DNA from: Cronobacter condimenti 1330 | GTDB lineage: Bacteria; Pseudomonadota; Gammaproteobacteria; Enterobacterales; Enterobacteriaceae | Reading direction: 5' to 3' | NCBI RefSeq assembly: GCF_001277255.1 | Contig: NZ_CP012264.1 | Coordinates: 2,604,001-2,668,000, forward strand | DNA: 64,000 nucleotides | Part shown: positions 25,480 through 34,572 of the stretch, piece by piece | Position numbering within the stretch: position 1 is the stretch's first letter | Layout: each line of letters begins with the position of its first letter | Translations under genes and position numbers: made by a program | Notes under the pieces: model-generated | Databases searched by the model: none | What the model saw: the letters and a program-made list of their open reading frames with translations, nothing else | Told to the model about the DNA's origin: nothing

Positions 25480-26682
25480 TTAATAAGAAACTAAAGTTAA
25501 ACGACGCGTCAGTATTTCGGCCAATGGATAGCCATCCCAGTGCAAAGAAAACTGCATACTCTGTCCGAGCGGCACTATACGATCGACCCCACGCGGTTTG
25601 GCGGTGGCTAAAAACCGTTGAAAATGCTCAGGATCTACCCCAAAGGAGACGATCGTCTGGCACTTCTCTCCGCACAACGGCGCAATGTCCAGCAGATCCT
25701 GCGCAACGTATTCAATAAACAACCCACTCTGATGATGATCCGCCAGTAACGCGTCATTTGGCGCGTGAGTTTGCGCCAGGAAAAGACGATTATCGGGTTG
25801 CGCAAGACAACGCAGCGTGGGATCGCTCACCGTATGGGCGCAAAACCAGGCAAGATTACTCACGGCCGTGGTTGCCAGCGGCGTATAGCGGTCGCCGCAC
25901 CAGTCGCGAAAGGCGGGCCAGAACTGCGCGCGCGCCTCATCGGTACGCTCGCCGGTCCAGACCACCATTTTCGCGGCCGTACAGGCCTGCTGGCTGGTCA
26001 GTAACGTATCGTTGTAAAACGCCTCCAGCAGGCGCGCTTTATCGGGCGCGGTAAGCCACGCGTCGGCGTTGATCACCGCAAAGGAATAGCGATCCGCAAA
26101 GGCGATATCGACGCCGCGCGGGCGCAGCGGTGAACGCCGCACCGTCTCGATCGTGCGATCGCCGCCCCAGATCAACCGTGCGTCGCACAGCGCGGAGAAA
26201 TAATCGGTCAGCGCTGTATCGTGTGGGTATTGCACCAGGCAAAGACTGTCGGCAAGCGCAGGCACATGAGCCAGCGCGCCTTTAAGCGCATCGCAGATAA
26301 GCGTCGTTTGCGCAAAAGGTGTCGACGAGAGGCGCACAATATTGGCGTTGCCGGTAAGCAGCCCCGCCGCCAGCGAAAACGCGAAATTCACCGCCACGTT
26401 TGACGGCGCGATATGAAACGCCACGCCGCGGCCCTGGGTAATGCCCTGCGGCATAAATTCCTGGCGTAACTTTTCAAGCGACGCCGGGCGACACCAGAAC
26501 GCGAGGCTCACCACATCGCTGTAAGCACGCACGCGCGGGTCGGCCAGCAGCCTGCGGGAAAACTCGCTTAAGAAAGTAAGCGTCTCGTCATCGAACGGCG
26601 CGCGTGGACGAAAATGCTCCAGCGCGGCAAGCTGTGCGGCATCGCCCAGCAAAAAAGTCAGGTTATCAAAACTGGGCTGCAT
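25480..26682 (-). CDS. LuxC-type acyl-CoA/acyl-protein reductase
   Basis: Protein of 400 residues in the LuxC family (NADPH-dependent reduction of an activated acyl group to an aldehyde). Visible features are the cofactor-site region FHIAPSNVAVNFAFSLAAGL and the likely nucleophile Cys in LLTSQQACTAAKMVVW, aligned with the catalytic Cys of Vibrio LuxC. The ATG at 26682 overlaps the end of the LuxE-type gene by 17 bp. It is the last gene of the twelve-gene island, 133 bp before fliA. Its job here is inferred: making an aldehyde for flagellin sugar chemistry, not light. Confidence 0.85.
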   Translation of the reverse strand: MQPSFDNLTFLLGDAAQLAALEHFRPRAPFDDETLTFLSEFSRRLLADPRVRAYSDVVSLAFWCRPASLEKLRQEFMPQGITQGRGVAFHIAPSNVAVNFAFSLAAGLLTGNANIVRLSSTPFAQTTLICDALKGALAHVPALADSLCLVQYPHDTALTDYFSALCDARLIWGGDRTIETVRRSPLRPRGVDIAFADRYSFAVINADAWLTAPDKARLLEAFYNDTLLTSQQACTAAKMVVWTGERTDEARAQFWPAFRDWCGDRYTPLATTAVSNLAWFCAHTVSDPTLRCLAQPDNRLFLAQTHAPNDALLADHHQSGLFIEYVAQDLLDIAPLCGEKCQTIVSFGVDPEHFQRFLATAKPRGVDRIVPLGQSMQFSLHWDGYPLAEILTRRLTLVSY

Positions 26683-27748
26683 AAGTGTCGCTACATCCTC
26701 TGATTTCGGCCTGTTGCAGGCGTCCGTTGATGCGGAAATATTTACCGTGGCGCCCGCAAGGACAATCGTCTTCACCGAGCAATACGCCCTCGTCTTCCGT
26801 CAGAAGCGAATGCCCCGGATACGACTCCGGGATAAGCGACAGCACCTGTACTATGCCGGCGCGCCCCGGTGGACAGACCGAAAAGTCATGCGGATCGCGG
26901 ATAATTACATCGGAGAAAATGCTGGCATGCAGATGGCCTTCTTCGCACTGCATATAGATGCAGCCGGTCTGTTCTACCATGCCGTAATAATCATAAATAC
27001 GCGTCAGCCCGCAGACATCCTGCAAACGATGGGCGAATTCCTGCGGCGATACCGCTTCGCTGGCGAGCTTTTTCCAGCCACCGCCGTGGATCAAAATGCC
27101 TCGGCTGAGATCGAGCCGCTGTCCGCTTTGCGAAAGCGCGCGCCAGAAATGCTGCCAGACCATAAAAGTGAAGCCGAACAGCAGCACCGGTTTGCCCGCG
27201 TGTTTCGCAAGAAAGGCCTCAATGCCAGCCATATCCAGCAGCATCTCGTCGTTAAGGGCAAAGGCGCGATCGGCGCCAAATATCGAAAAACCGAGAATAC
27301 CCGCGCCGCGCGCAGAAAACATCGTGCGGTCTTTCAGTACCGACGGCGCGTCAATAATCAGCATGGGCAAACGGCCCGCGCCGGTAAACGCGCTGACAAT
27401 CTTCACCAGCGTTTTCTGCTGATTGGCCGCGGTTTGTTTATCCAGATAAATACGCGACACCGCTTGTCCCGTGGTGCCGGACGAGGTCATCACCTTCACG
27501 GCGTCATCAGGCGGCATGCTTGCAAGCGTCAGGGTCTTAAACAGCGACACCGGCAAAAAAGGAATATCTTCCGGCTGCGTGAGCGCCGCGACATCCACAC
27601 CCAGCCCGTCCAGCATCGCGCGGTATGGTGCGCAGCGTGCGCGGTGATGTTCCGTCAGCCACTGCAGACGCTGCATCATCAGCGCGCGTTTATCATCGCG
27701 CGTCAGCGAATAAGGGGGTTGCTGTAACCACTGCGCGTAATCAAGCAC
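26666..27748 (-). CDS. LuxE-type acyl-protein synthetase
   Basis: Protein of 360 residues in the LuxE/acyl-protein synthetase family, which activates fatty acids as acyl-AMP and passes the acyl to a Cys before handing it to LuxC. The VMTSSGTTGQAVSRIYLDK loop and the later YDYYGMVEQTGCIYMQC segment are typical. The start is the GTG at 27748, preceded by GGAGG at 6 bp and overlapping the ligase stop codon by 8 bp; a longer frame upstream runs inside the ligase gene and lacks family residues. It pairs with the LuxC-type gene directly downstream. Confidence 0.85.
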   Translation of the reverse strand: MLDYAQWLQQPPYSLTRDDKRALMMQRLQWLTEHHRARCAPYRAMLDGLGVDVAALTQPEDIPFLPVSLFKTLTLASMPPDDAVKVMTSSGTTGQAVSRIYLDKQTAANQQKTLVKIVSAFTGAGRLPMLIIDAPSVLKDRTMFSARGAGILGFSIFGADRAFALNDEMLLDMAGIEAFLAKHAGKPVLLFGFTFMVWQHFWRALSQSGQRLDLSRGILIHGGGWKKLASEAVSPQEFAHRLQDVCGLTRIYDYYGMVEQTGCIYMQCEEGHLHASIFSDVIIRDPHDFSVCPPGRAGIVQVLSLIPESYPGHSLLTEDEGVLLGEDDCPCGRHGKYFRINGRLQQAEIRGCSDTYAAQF

Positions 27749-29156
27749 TGAGCGCCTCCAGTTGTGCGTAAAGCGTTTTTCCGGCGGCGTTTTTCGGGAT
27801 GGACGCCAGCACCACAACGCGAAACGCGCTGTGATGCAGCTGACAGGTTTGCGCAAGCCAGCTTTTCACCGTCTCGCTCTGTGTTTCATCCGTCAGAAAA
27901 AGCGTGATGCGATCATCGACGCCGCCGGTGGCGCAGTCGAGACCGACAAACTGGTTTTTCACCAGTTGTTCCAGCTCATCAAGCCCGACGCGGTTACCAA
28001 ACACTTTGAGAAAGCGTTTTTTGCGCCCGACAATCGTATAGATGCCCTGGGCGTCACGGCGGGCCAGATCGCCTGTTGCGAGCCGCCCCCGGAAATCGTC
28101 GCCGCGCGCTAAATCGTCGCGCGTTTGCGCGTAGCCGAGGCAAACATTCGCCCCGTAATAGATAAGCTCACCCGTTTCATCAGGGGTGGCTATTTCGTTG
28201 CCCGCTTCATCTTCAAGCGTAAAACGCCCGCCCGGAATGGCGATGCCCATCGCGCCTGGCAATGACGCCGCCTGCTCTGGCGGCAGATAGCCCATACGCG
28301 AGGTCGCCTCCGAGGCGCCATACATCACGATAAAACGTTTATCCTGGGCCTGCGCCCAGGCCGCGAACGCCTCATGCAGCGCGGCGGAAAGCTTGCCGCC
28401 CGCCTGGGTCAGCGTGCGCAGCGATGGCAGCGCCATGCGCATAAAGCGCAGCCGGTTGAGCATTTCAAAGGTATAAGGCACGCCCGCAAGCGAGGTCGCC
28501 TGCTGGCTTTTCACGAACGCCCAGAACCCCGGTTGTACCGGGCCATTGCGAGTCATTAATAGCGTCGCGCCGCGCGCCAGATGGGAATGGATAACCGATA
28601 AGCCAAACACATAGTTCATCGGCAGATAGACCAGCGGACGCTCGCTCGCGTCAATCGCCAGATAATCGCAAATGCTCTCGCAGTTGCTGATGAGATTCTG
28701 ATAGCTCTGACGCACCAGTTTCGGGCTGCCTGTCGAGCCGGAGGTCGTTATCAAAAGTGCCAGCGCGTCATCCATCGCGGGCGCAGGCTCACCGGTCGCG
28801 ACAAGCTGATAGCCATTCTGGCGCAGCAGCACGTTGCCTGGCACCTGGCGGCTTTCCGGCAACCAGAGAAATCCGGGCTGCCAGCGCGCCAGCAGAGCGT
28901 CGGCGAGCGTATCGTCAAGCTGTCCGTCCAGCATCACCGGCACTGCGCGGGCATTCAGCGCCGCGAGATAACCGGTAAGCGACGCCGCGCTGTTCTCGCA
29001 AAAGCAAAATAACAATGCGCGCGCGGGCAGATGCGCCTGCACCTGCCCGACCTGTTGCGCCAGTTCGCCATAAGTCAGCGTCGCGCCGCCATCTTCGATA
29101 AGCGCCACGGTATCGCGTGGCGCGTGAAAGAGTTGCCAGAAAGGCGTTGGGGTCAT
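27741..29156 (-). CDS. AMP-dependent synthetase/ligase (acyl-activating)
   Basis: Adenylate-forming enzyme of 471 residues. The core motifs are present in order: A3 LLITTSGSTGSPKLVRQ, A5 VMYGASEATSRMGYL, A7 YSTGD-type GRLATGDLARRD, A8 GRKKRFLKVFGNRVGLDELE, and the A10 lysine in IPKNAAGKTLY. It would activate a carboxylic acid and load it onto CoA or the island's ACP. The ATG at 29156 overlaps the transketolase stop (ATGA). It is a second acyl-activating enzyme beside the LuxE-type protein. Confidence 0.88.
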   Translation of the reverse strand: MTPTPFWQLFHAPRDTVALIEDGGATLTYGELAQQVGQVQAHLPARALLFCFCENSAASLTGYLAALNARAVPVMLDGQLDDTLADALLARWQPGFLWLPESRQVPGNVLLRQNGYQLVATGEPAPAMDDALALLITTSGSTGSPKLVRQSYQNLISNCESICDYLAIDASERPLVYLPMNYVFGLSVIHSHLARGATLLMTRNGPVQPGFWAFVKSQQATSLAGVPYTFEMLNRLRFMRMALPSLRTLTQAGGKLSAALHEAFAAWAQAQDKRFIVMYGASEATSRMGYLPPEQAASLPGAMGIAIPGGRFTLEDEAGNEIATPDETGELIYYGANVCLGYAQTRDDLARGDDFRGRLATGDLARRDAQGIYTIVGRKKRFLKVFGNRVGLDELEQLVKNQFVGLDCATGGVDDRITLFLTDETQSETVKSWLAQTCQLHHSAFRVVVLASIPKNAAGKTLYAQLEALSA

Positions 29157-30121
29157 AACTCCGCGTCCAGAATCTGTTGTGTAACTTGCGGGGCCGTGAG
29201 CCCGCACTGCTCCAGCATCCAGGCGTATTCACCTGCCGGGCCGTAACCCTGTGGAATGCCGAGTCGCAGCAGTCGCGGCGCGCCGCCCTGTTCAGCAAGA
29301 TATTCCGCCACCGCACCGCCAAGCCCGCCCACGACGCTGTGTTCTTCAAGCGTCACCAGCAGACGGCAGCCGAACAGGCTTTTCAGCGTGTCAGTATCCA
29401 GCGGTTTGATGGTGTGCATATCCACCACCGCGCAGCGTAGCCCTTGCGCATCAAGCGCCTCGGCGGCTTTCATCGCCACGGCAACCATACTGCCAGTCGC
29501 GACCAGTGCGATATCGTCGCCTTCGCGCAGACGCATAGCCTTGCCGAGTTCAAACGCAGCCTGTTCGCGATAGACCACCGGCGTGCGCATCCCACCGGTC
29601 AGGCGCAAATACACCGGCCCGTGGTGGCGCGCCGCAAGCTCCGTGAGCTGGGCGGTCGCCGTCGCGTCGGCAGGCGAAAGGATAGTCAGCCCCGATATCG
29701 CACGCAGCGTCGCAATATCTTCAATGCCATAATGCGTCGTGCCGAACATGCCCATCGCAAAGCCAGAGGCGAGCCCGACCACTTTCACGTTCTCTTGTAA
29801 GTAACCCAGATAGTGACGCATCTGCTCGCAGGCGCGCAGCGCCGCGAAGTTGGCAAACGTCGTCGCGAACGGCACCAGCCCCTGAGAGGCCATGCCTGCC
29901 GCCACGCCGATTAAATTCTGCTCGGCGATGCCGAGATTATAAAAGCGCTCCGGGTAAGTGCTGCTAAAGCGCTCCATGCCGGAAGTGATAGCCAGATCCG
30001 CCGTCAGGCCCACCAGCGCCGGGTTTTCTTCGGCGAGTTTCAGCAGCGTCACGCCGAAGGTGCCGCGCGTGCCCATCATCGACCAGGCGCGGATCTCGGC
30101 AGGCGTAATTATCAGGCTCAT
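29153..30121 (-). CDS. Transketolase-like protein, C-terminal (Pyr) subunit
   Basis: Protein of 322 residues carrying the pyrimidine-binding and C-terminal domains of a split transketolase (GMERFSSTYPERFYNLGIAE, then QNLIGVAAGMASQG; C-terminal DMHTIKPLDTD). The activating Glu for thiamine diphosphate lies in the NLGIAEQN motif. It overlaps the N-terminal subunit gene by 4 bp, so the two halves should form one enzyme. Transketolases move two-carbon ketol units between sugars and aldehydes. Split versions are common in secondary-sugar pathways. Confidence 0.9.
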   Translation of the reverse strand: MSLIITPAEIRAWSMMGTRGTFGVTLLKLAEENPALVGLTADLAITSGMERFSSTYPERFYNLGIAEQNLIGVAAGMASQGLVPFATTFANFAALRACEQMRHYLGYLQENVKVVGLASGFAMGMFGTTHYGIEDIATLRAISGLTILSPADATATAQLTELAARHHGPVYLRLTGGMRTPVVYREQAAFELGKAMRLREGDDIALVATGSMVAVAMKAAEALDAQGLRCAVVDMHTIKPLDTDTLKSLFGCRLLVTLEEHSVVGGLGGAVAEYLAEQGGAPRLLRLGIPQGYGPAGEYAWMLEQCGLTAPQVTQQILDAEL

Positions 30122-30939
30122 GCGTGTGCCTCCAGTTCGGCAAGCGCGGCGTCGCGCTGGGCAGGTGAAAGGCGGGCGCGGTGGAAGGCGTTATTGTGCT
30201 CCATAAACGACACCCCTTTCCCCTTCACGGTGCGCGCCACAATGGCTTTCGGCTTGCCGTGCGACGGCGCGTCCAGCGCGGCAAGCAGCGCGTTGATGTC
30301 ATGCCCGTCGCAGGTTTCCACATGCCAGCCGCAGGCAGCCCACAATGCCGGAAAATCCATTTTGATGGTCTGTTCGCATGACCAGTCGGACTGAAACCCG
30401 TTGCAGTCAACGATAGCGGTGAGCTGATCCAGCCCCTGTTGTGCTGCGAAAAACGCGCTTTCCCAGACGGAGCCTTCGTTGCATTCGCCGTCGCCGAGCA
30501 CGATGTAATGTCGCCAGCTTTCGCCGCGCAACCGCTGCGCGAGCGCCGCGCCGCAGGCGTAACCGACGCCCATGCCGAGCGAGCCGCCCGCAAAATCAAT
30601 CCCGAGCGGCGGGTTCATCGGCGTCAGCGCCGGAAAGCGAGAACCGCTATGATCAAACGTCGCCAGCTCCTCGTCGCTCAGTACGCCGTAGTGATGCAGC
30701 GTGGCGTAAAGCGCCAGCGCCGCATGGCCTTTACTGAGAAGGAAACGATCACGCGCCCTGGATGCCATATTTTTCGGATCATAACGCATCACCGCACCGT
30801 ACAGGGCGGCCGCTATCTCGACCATCGAGAGCGCAGGGCCAAGATGCACGCCATCCACCGGCGCGGCACTGGCGGTGCGAATAATCGACTGGCGAATGGC
30901 GCGCGCGTCGCAGACAAGCTTACCGACGCGGGCGTTCAT
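30118..30939 (-). CDS. Transketolase-like protein, N-terminal (PP) subunit
   Basis: Protein of 273 residues with the thiamine-diphosphate-binding motif (GDGECNEGSVWESAFFAAQQ, ending in a conserved DCNGFQSD) and the N-terminal HLGPALSMVEIAAALYG. It overlaps the C-terminal subunit gene and the upstream SDR gene by 4 bp each, showing tight coupling. It forms the other half of the two-subunit transketolase. Confidence 0.9.
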   Translation of the reverse strand: MNARVGKLVCDARAIRQSIIRTASAAPVDGVHLGPALSMVEIAAALYGAVMRYDPKNMASRARDRFLLSKGHAALALYATLHHYGVLSDEELATFDHSGSRFPALTPMNPPLGIDFAGGSLGMGVGYACGAALAQRLRGESWRHYIVLGDGECNEGSVWESAFFAAQQGLDQLTAIVDCNGFQSDWSCEQTIKMDFPALWAACGWHVETCDGHDINALLAALDAPSHGKPKAIVARTVKGKGVSFMEHNNAFHRARLSPAQRDAALAELEAHA

Positions 30940-31679
30940 CGCAGGCCACCGTCAACACGGATCGTCTGGCCGGTGACATAAGACGACAGATCCGACGCCA
31001 GCCAGACGGCCGCAGCGGCTATCTCCTGCGGCGCGCCGAGGCGGCGCAGATCGGTCCCGTTACGGGTCTGTTCGATGATGTAATCCGGCATGGTCGAGAG
31101 CATGTCTGTTTCGGTCATGCCCGGCGCGATACAGTTGGCACGAATGCCCTGCTCGCCAAGTTCCGTCGCAATAGTGCGGGTCAACGCCACGACAGCCGCT
31201 TTGGCGGCGCCGTAAGCCGCTTTACCGGCATTACCGTCTTCAGCCGCGGTCGAGGCGATATTCACGATGCTGCCGAAACGCTGACGGGTCATCAGCTTTG
31301 ACACCATCTGGGTAAAGCTGAAAAGCGAAAAGAAGTTCACTTCAAATTGATCGCGCAGCGCCTGCATGGAGGTCATCTGGAACAGCGCGTTCCAGGTGAC
31401 GCCAGCGTTATTCACCAGCGCGTGCAGCGGACGTTTATCGCTCATCAGGCGTTTGACCGCGACTTTCATCGCGTCGTTATCAGTCAGATCAAAGCACAAC
31501 GGCCAGATCTCCACCTGATAGCGTTCGGCAAGCGCCGCCATATCAGCAAGAAATTCCGGCGTTTCGCTGCGGGCATGGGCGTAAATACATGCGCCTTCGG
31601 CGGCGAAAGCCTCCACCATTGCGCGCCCGATACCGCGCGCGCAACCGGTGATGATGACGTTTTTCTCTTTTAACAACAT
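30936..31679 (-). CDS. SDR family oxidoreductase (FabG-like), copy 2
   Basis: NAD(P)-dependent short-chain dehydrogenase of 247 residues. The cofactor motif TGCARGIG lies at residues 12-19, the catalytic Ser/Tyr/Lys triad in NIASTAAED ... YGAAKAAV, and the FabG-type ending SSYVTGQTIRVDGG. It would reduce a 3-oxoacyl-ACP or a keto-sugar. Placed directly after a related SDR (start 12 bp after that gene's stop); the two share layout and C-terminus and look like diverged duplicates. Confidence 0.92.
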   Translation of the reverse strand: MLLKEKNVIITGCARGIGRAMVEAFAAEGACIYAHARSETPEFLADMAALAERYQVEIWPLCFDLTDNDAMKVAVKRLMSDKRPLHALVNNAGVTWNALFQMTSMQALRDQFEVNFFSLFSFTQMVSKLMTRQRFGSIVNIASTAAEDGNAGKAAYGAAKAAVVALTRTIATELGEQGIRANCIAPGMTETDMLSTMPDYIIEQTRNGTDLRRLGAPQEIAAAAVWLASDLSSYVTGQTIRVDGGLR

Positions 31680-31691
31680 GGGCTTCCCCTT

Positions 31692-32438
31692 TTAATAACC
31701 GATCCCGCCATCGACACGCACCACCTGGCCCGTCACGTAGCTTGCGGCATCTGAGCCGAGCCATACCAGCGTATCGGCCACTTCATCCGCCCGCCCGGTA
31801 CGGCGCAGCGCGCTTTGCGAAAGCTTGCTTTCCACGACGTCACTTGCCAGATTTTCAGTCATGGGCGTGGCGATAACGCCTGGTGCAACCGCGTTCACGC
31901 GGATGCCCTGCGGCGCCAGCTCAATAGAGAGCGTTTTAGTCGCCGCCACCATCGCAGCTTTTGAGGCCGCGTAAGCGAGCTGGCCGCTATTGCCGTCAAG
32001 GCCGGAAATGCTGGCGATATTAATGATGCTGCCGCGTTTGTTGCGCAGCATCAGGCGGGTGATGTACTGGGTGAACACCATCTGCGAAAAGAAGTTAATG
32101 GCGAAGGTCTTGTGCAACTGCTCCATGGTGACCATCGGGAACAGTGCATCAAGCGTGACGCCTGCCACGTTCACCAGGATATCCACCGGCACTTTCGCTT
32201 TCTGAATCGCCATCGCGGCCTGCTTGATGGACGCATCGTCCAGCAGGTCGAAGCAGACCGGCGTGATAGTCACGCCGTATTGTTCAGAGAGTTCAGCGAT
32301 TTGCGCGCTGAACGCCGCATCTTCCTGTTGAACGCAGGCGAAAATATTCGCCCCGTGGCGCGCATAAGCGACCATCGTGGCGTTGCCGATCCCCTGCAGA
32401 CAGCCGGTAATTACCGCATTTTTTCCCGCGAGCAGCAT
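31692..32438 (-). CDS. SDR family oxidoreductase (FabG-like), copy 1
   Basis: Short-chain dehydrogenase of 248 residues with TGCLQGIG near residue 11, catalytic YAASKAAM and the C-terminal SYVTGQVVRVDGG. The start at 32438 has GGAGG five bases upstream and makes the protein begin MLLAGKNAVITG, parallel to MLLKEKNVIITG in its neighbour; an ATG 15 bp earlier lacks a site. Next to the ACP gene, so reduction of an ACP-bound keto group is a reasonable guess. Confidence 0.92.
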   Translation of the reverse strand: MLLAGKNAVITGCLQGIGNATMVAYARHGANIFACVQQEDAAFSAQIAELSEQYGVTITPVCFDLLDDASIKQAAMAIQKAKVPVDILVNVAGVTLDALFPMVTMEQLHKTFAINFFSQMVFTQYITRLMLRNKRGSIINIASISGLDGNSGQLAYAASKAAMVAATKTLSIELAPQGIRVNAVAPGVIATPMTENLASDVVESKLSQSALRRTGRADEVADTLVWLGSDAASYVTGQVVRVDGGIGY

Positions 32439-32455
32439 GCTGACCTCCGTCATAA

Positions 32456-32695
32456 TCAGGCGATTTCTACGTCGTATTTTTGCAGGATCTCTTTGCCTTT
32501 CTGCCACGAGGTAAAGTCAATGATGTCTTCAGTATCCATCATGATGTCGAAGGTCTCTTCCAGTGCGGCGATCATGGTCATGTGACCCACGGAGTCCCAG
32601 GACGGGGTGTCCTGATATTTGTAATCCGCCAGCACGTCTTCCGGCACGTCAAAAGTTTCCATAAAAATGGTGTTGTACTTCGCTAAGTTCGTCAT
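32456..32695 (-). CDS. Acyl carrier protein
   Basis: Small acidic protein of 79 residues. The phosphopantetheine attachment Ser35 sits in the motif SWDSVGHMTMI (DSxxH type, differing from the DSL of housekeeping AcpP). Two start codons are possible (32701 and 32695); GGAG at 7 bp favours 32695. It is specialised for this island and would carry the acyl intermediate handled by the ligase, the SDRs and an acyltransferase. Confidence 0.88.
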   Translation of the reverse strand: MTNLAKYNTIFMETFDVPEDVLADYKYQDTPSWDSVGHMTMIAALEETFDIMMDTEDIIDFTSWQKGKEILQKYDVEIA

Positions 32696-32734
32696 GGTCA
32701 TACTCCAGATAAAAAAAGTGTTCTGTCGCGGCGC

Positions 32735-33373
32735 TTATTTAAACACCTTACCTTCGGTGTTCTGGCGCATCGCCCTGGCCGGGTTGCCGAGGACTATCGT
32801 GGCGTCCGCCACGTCGCTGAATACCGCCGATCCCATCCCGACGATGGCGTCATCGCCGATGCGGGTCTGTTCTTTCACACAGCTGTTCATGCCGATAAAT
32901 ACGCGTTCGCCCACCGTACAGTGGCCCGCAAGCGCCGCCAGGCTTGAAACGACGCTGTATGCGCCAATCGTGCAGTCATGACCGATGCAGGCGCGCGGCT
33001 GAATCAGGGCGTTTTCACCAATCGTGACGCCGCAGGAAATCAGCGCGCCGTCGCAGAGGATCGCGCCATCGCGGATTTCGCTCTGCGCCGGGACGACGAC
33101 GCTTGGATGAATCAGTGTCGCAAGCGGTGCCACACCTTCCAGTTTCTGCGCCAGACGCTGGCGCAGCGCGGGTTCACCGATGCCAATGACTACTTCACAC
33201 GCGGTCGGGAGCGCCTCGAAACGCACCACCGCCGCGCCGTACACCTCGCGCGCGTCGGTGACGTCGTCAATAAAGAAAATCTCACTCCAGCGCGACATAC
33301 GCGCATTAATGGTGCGCGCCAGCATCAACACTTCGCGCCCTAAACCGCCTGCGCCGTAGATGCCAAGCTTCAT
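32735..33373 (-). CDS. PglD/NeuD-type sugar O/N-acyltransferase
   Basis: Protein of 212 residues. The N-terminal Rossmann-like domain (GIYGAGGLGREVLMLAR) is followed by a left-handed beta-helix of hexapeptide repeats (about 100-200; GALISCGVTIGENALIQPRA, CIGHDCTIGAYS). This is the layout of enzymes that acetylate UDP- or dTDP-4-amino-sugars in glycan pathways. Its ATG overlaps the stop of the DegT aminotransferase (ATGA), the classical pairing of a 4-aminotransferase with its N-acyltransferase, as in VioA/VioB or PglE/PglD. Confidence 0.9.
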   Translation of the reverse strand: MKLGIYGAGGLGREVLMLARTINARMSRWSEIFFIDDVTDAREVYGAAVVRFEALPTACEVVIGIGEPALRQRLAQKLEGVAPLATLIHPSVVVPAQSEIRDGAILCDGALISCGVTIGENALIQPRACIGHDCTIGAYSVVSSLAALAGHCTVGERVFIGMNSCVKEQTRIGDDAIVGMGSAVFSDVADATIVLGNPARAMRQNTEGKVFK

Positions 33374-34503
33374 GCTACTTTCTCCGTCATCCCCAGAGCG
33401 GCCTGCGTGCGGATAGCCTCTACAACGCGGCGCTGATCGTCCTCGGTCAGATCCGGGAAAATCGGCAGACACAGAATGCGCTCGGCAATACCGGTTGCAA
33501 TCGGCAGGTTTTGCGGCTGCGCCGACGGCAGATGGCGATACATCGAGAACGCGCTTATCAACGGGTAGAAATAACGGCGCGAATAAATATTTTCAGCTTT
33601 CAGCGCCTCATAGAGCGCATCGCGGCTTACCGGAAAATCATCGCCTACGCGGATCGGAAAGTAAGAGTGGTTCCACTCCACGTCATCCGGCGCGCTGAAG
33701 GTTTCGATGCCGGGAATATCGCTCAGCCACTCGCAGTAGCGATCGTGGATAGCCGCGCGGCTTTCCAGCGCTTTATCGATATGCCCTAACTGCACGAGGC
33801 CGAAGGCCGCCTGTACTTCATTCATTTTGGCGTTGATGCCCGGCGCCACAACGGTGGTTTCACCGGCAAAGCCGAAGTTTTTAAGATAGTCGATGCGCTG
33901 TTTCATGCGCGCATCCGGGCAGATAATCGCCCCGCCCTCAAAGGTGTTAAACACTTTGGTGGCGTGGAAGCTCAGAATCGACAGATCGCCGCAGTTCAGG
34001 ATGCTCTGGTGGTTTTTCTTCACGCCGAACGCATGAGCGGCGTCGTAAATCACCTTCAGGCCCCAGGCGTCAGCGATGGACTGAATTTTATCCACGTCAC
34101 ACGGCAGACCGTAGCAGTGCACCGGCAGAATTGCCGAAGTCGCTGGCGTAATCAGCTGTTCGATTTTGTTCGGATCGATATTGCAGGTGACCGGATCGAT
34201 ATCGGCGAACACCGGCGTCAGGCCGTTCCACAACAGCGAGTGCGACGTCGCCACGAACGAATAAGGTGTTGTGATCACCTCACCGGTAATGCGCAGTGCC
34301 TGCAGCGCGGTCAGGAGCGCCAGCGTGCCGTTGGAAAACAGGCAGAGGTGTTCCACGCCCAGATATTCAGCGAGCTGGGTTTCCAGCTGCTGATGAAACG
34401 GGCCGCCGTTGGTCAGGTATTTGTTTTCCCAGATCTGCTCAAGATACGGGATAAACTCTTCCAGCGGCGGCAGCAGCGGGCTGGTGACAAATAGATTTTG
34501 CAT
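33370..34503 (-). CDS. DegT/DnrJ/EryC1 family PLP-dependent sugar aminotransferase
   Basis: Enzyme of 377 residues transferring an amino group to a keto-sugar nucleotide. The PLP lysine is Lys183 in SFHATKVFNTFEGG, with the conserved DAAHAFG and LTNGGPFHQQLE patterns. GAGG precedes the ATG at 34503. A likely substrate is a dTDP-4-keto-6-deoxyhexose (VioA-type), because a PglD-type acyltransferase is coupled directly downstream; no nucleotide-sugar synthesis genes are in the island, so the precursor must come from elsewhere. Confidence 0.92.
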   Translation of the reverse strand: MQNLFVTSPLLPPLEEFIPYLEQIWENKYLTNGGPFHQQLETQLAEYLGVEHLCLFSNGTLALLTALQALRITGEVITTPYSFVATSHSLLWNGLTPVFADIDPVTCNIDPNKIEQLITPATSAILPVHCYGLPCDVDKIQSIADAWGLKVIYDAAHAFGVKKNHQSILNCGDLSILSFHATKVFNTFEGGAIICPDARMKQRIDYLKNFGFAGETTVVAPGINAKMNEVQAAFGLVQLGHIDKALESRAAIHDRYCEWLSDIPGIETFSAPDDVEWNHSYFPIRVGDDFPVSRDALYEALKAENIYSRRYFYPLISAFSMYRHLPSAQPQNLPIATGIAERILCLPIFPDLTEDDQRRVVEAIRTQAALGMTEKVA

Positions 34504-34572
34504 AGTACACCTCGGTGTTAACACCAAAAGTTCCCGGCCGCAGCCGGTATTGGATGATGCCGTCGCGACGCA

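Noticed and set aside
26714..27727. A 337-codon plus-strand frame opposite the LuxE-type gene
   Set aside because: It is Arg/His/Gln-rich, the usual look of an antisense frame, and the minus-strand gene has full family motifs.
25480..27748. LuxC and LuxE homologues as a bioluminescence operon
   Set aside because: No luxA/luxB luciferase or luxD gene is present; the pair is embedded in a sugar/acyl modification island.
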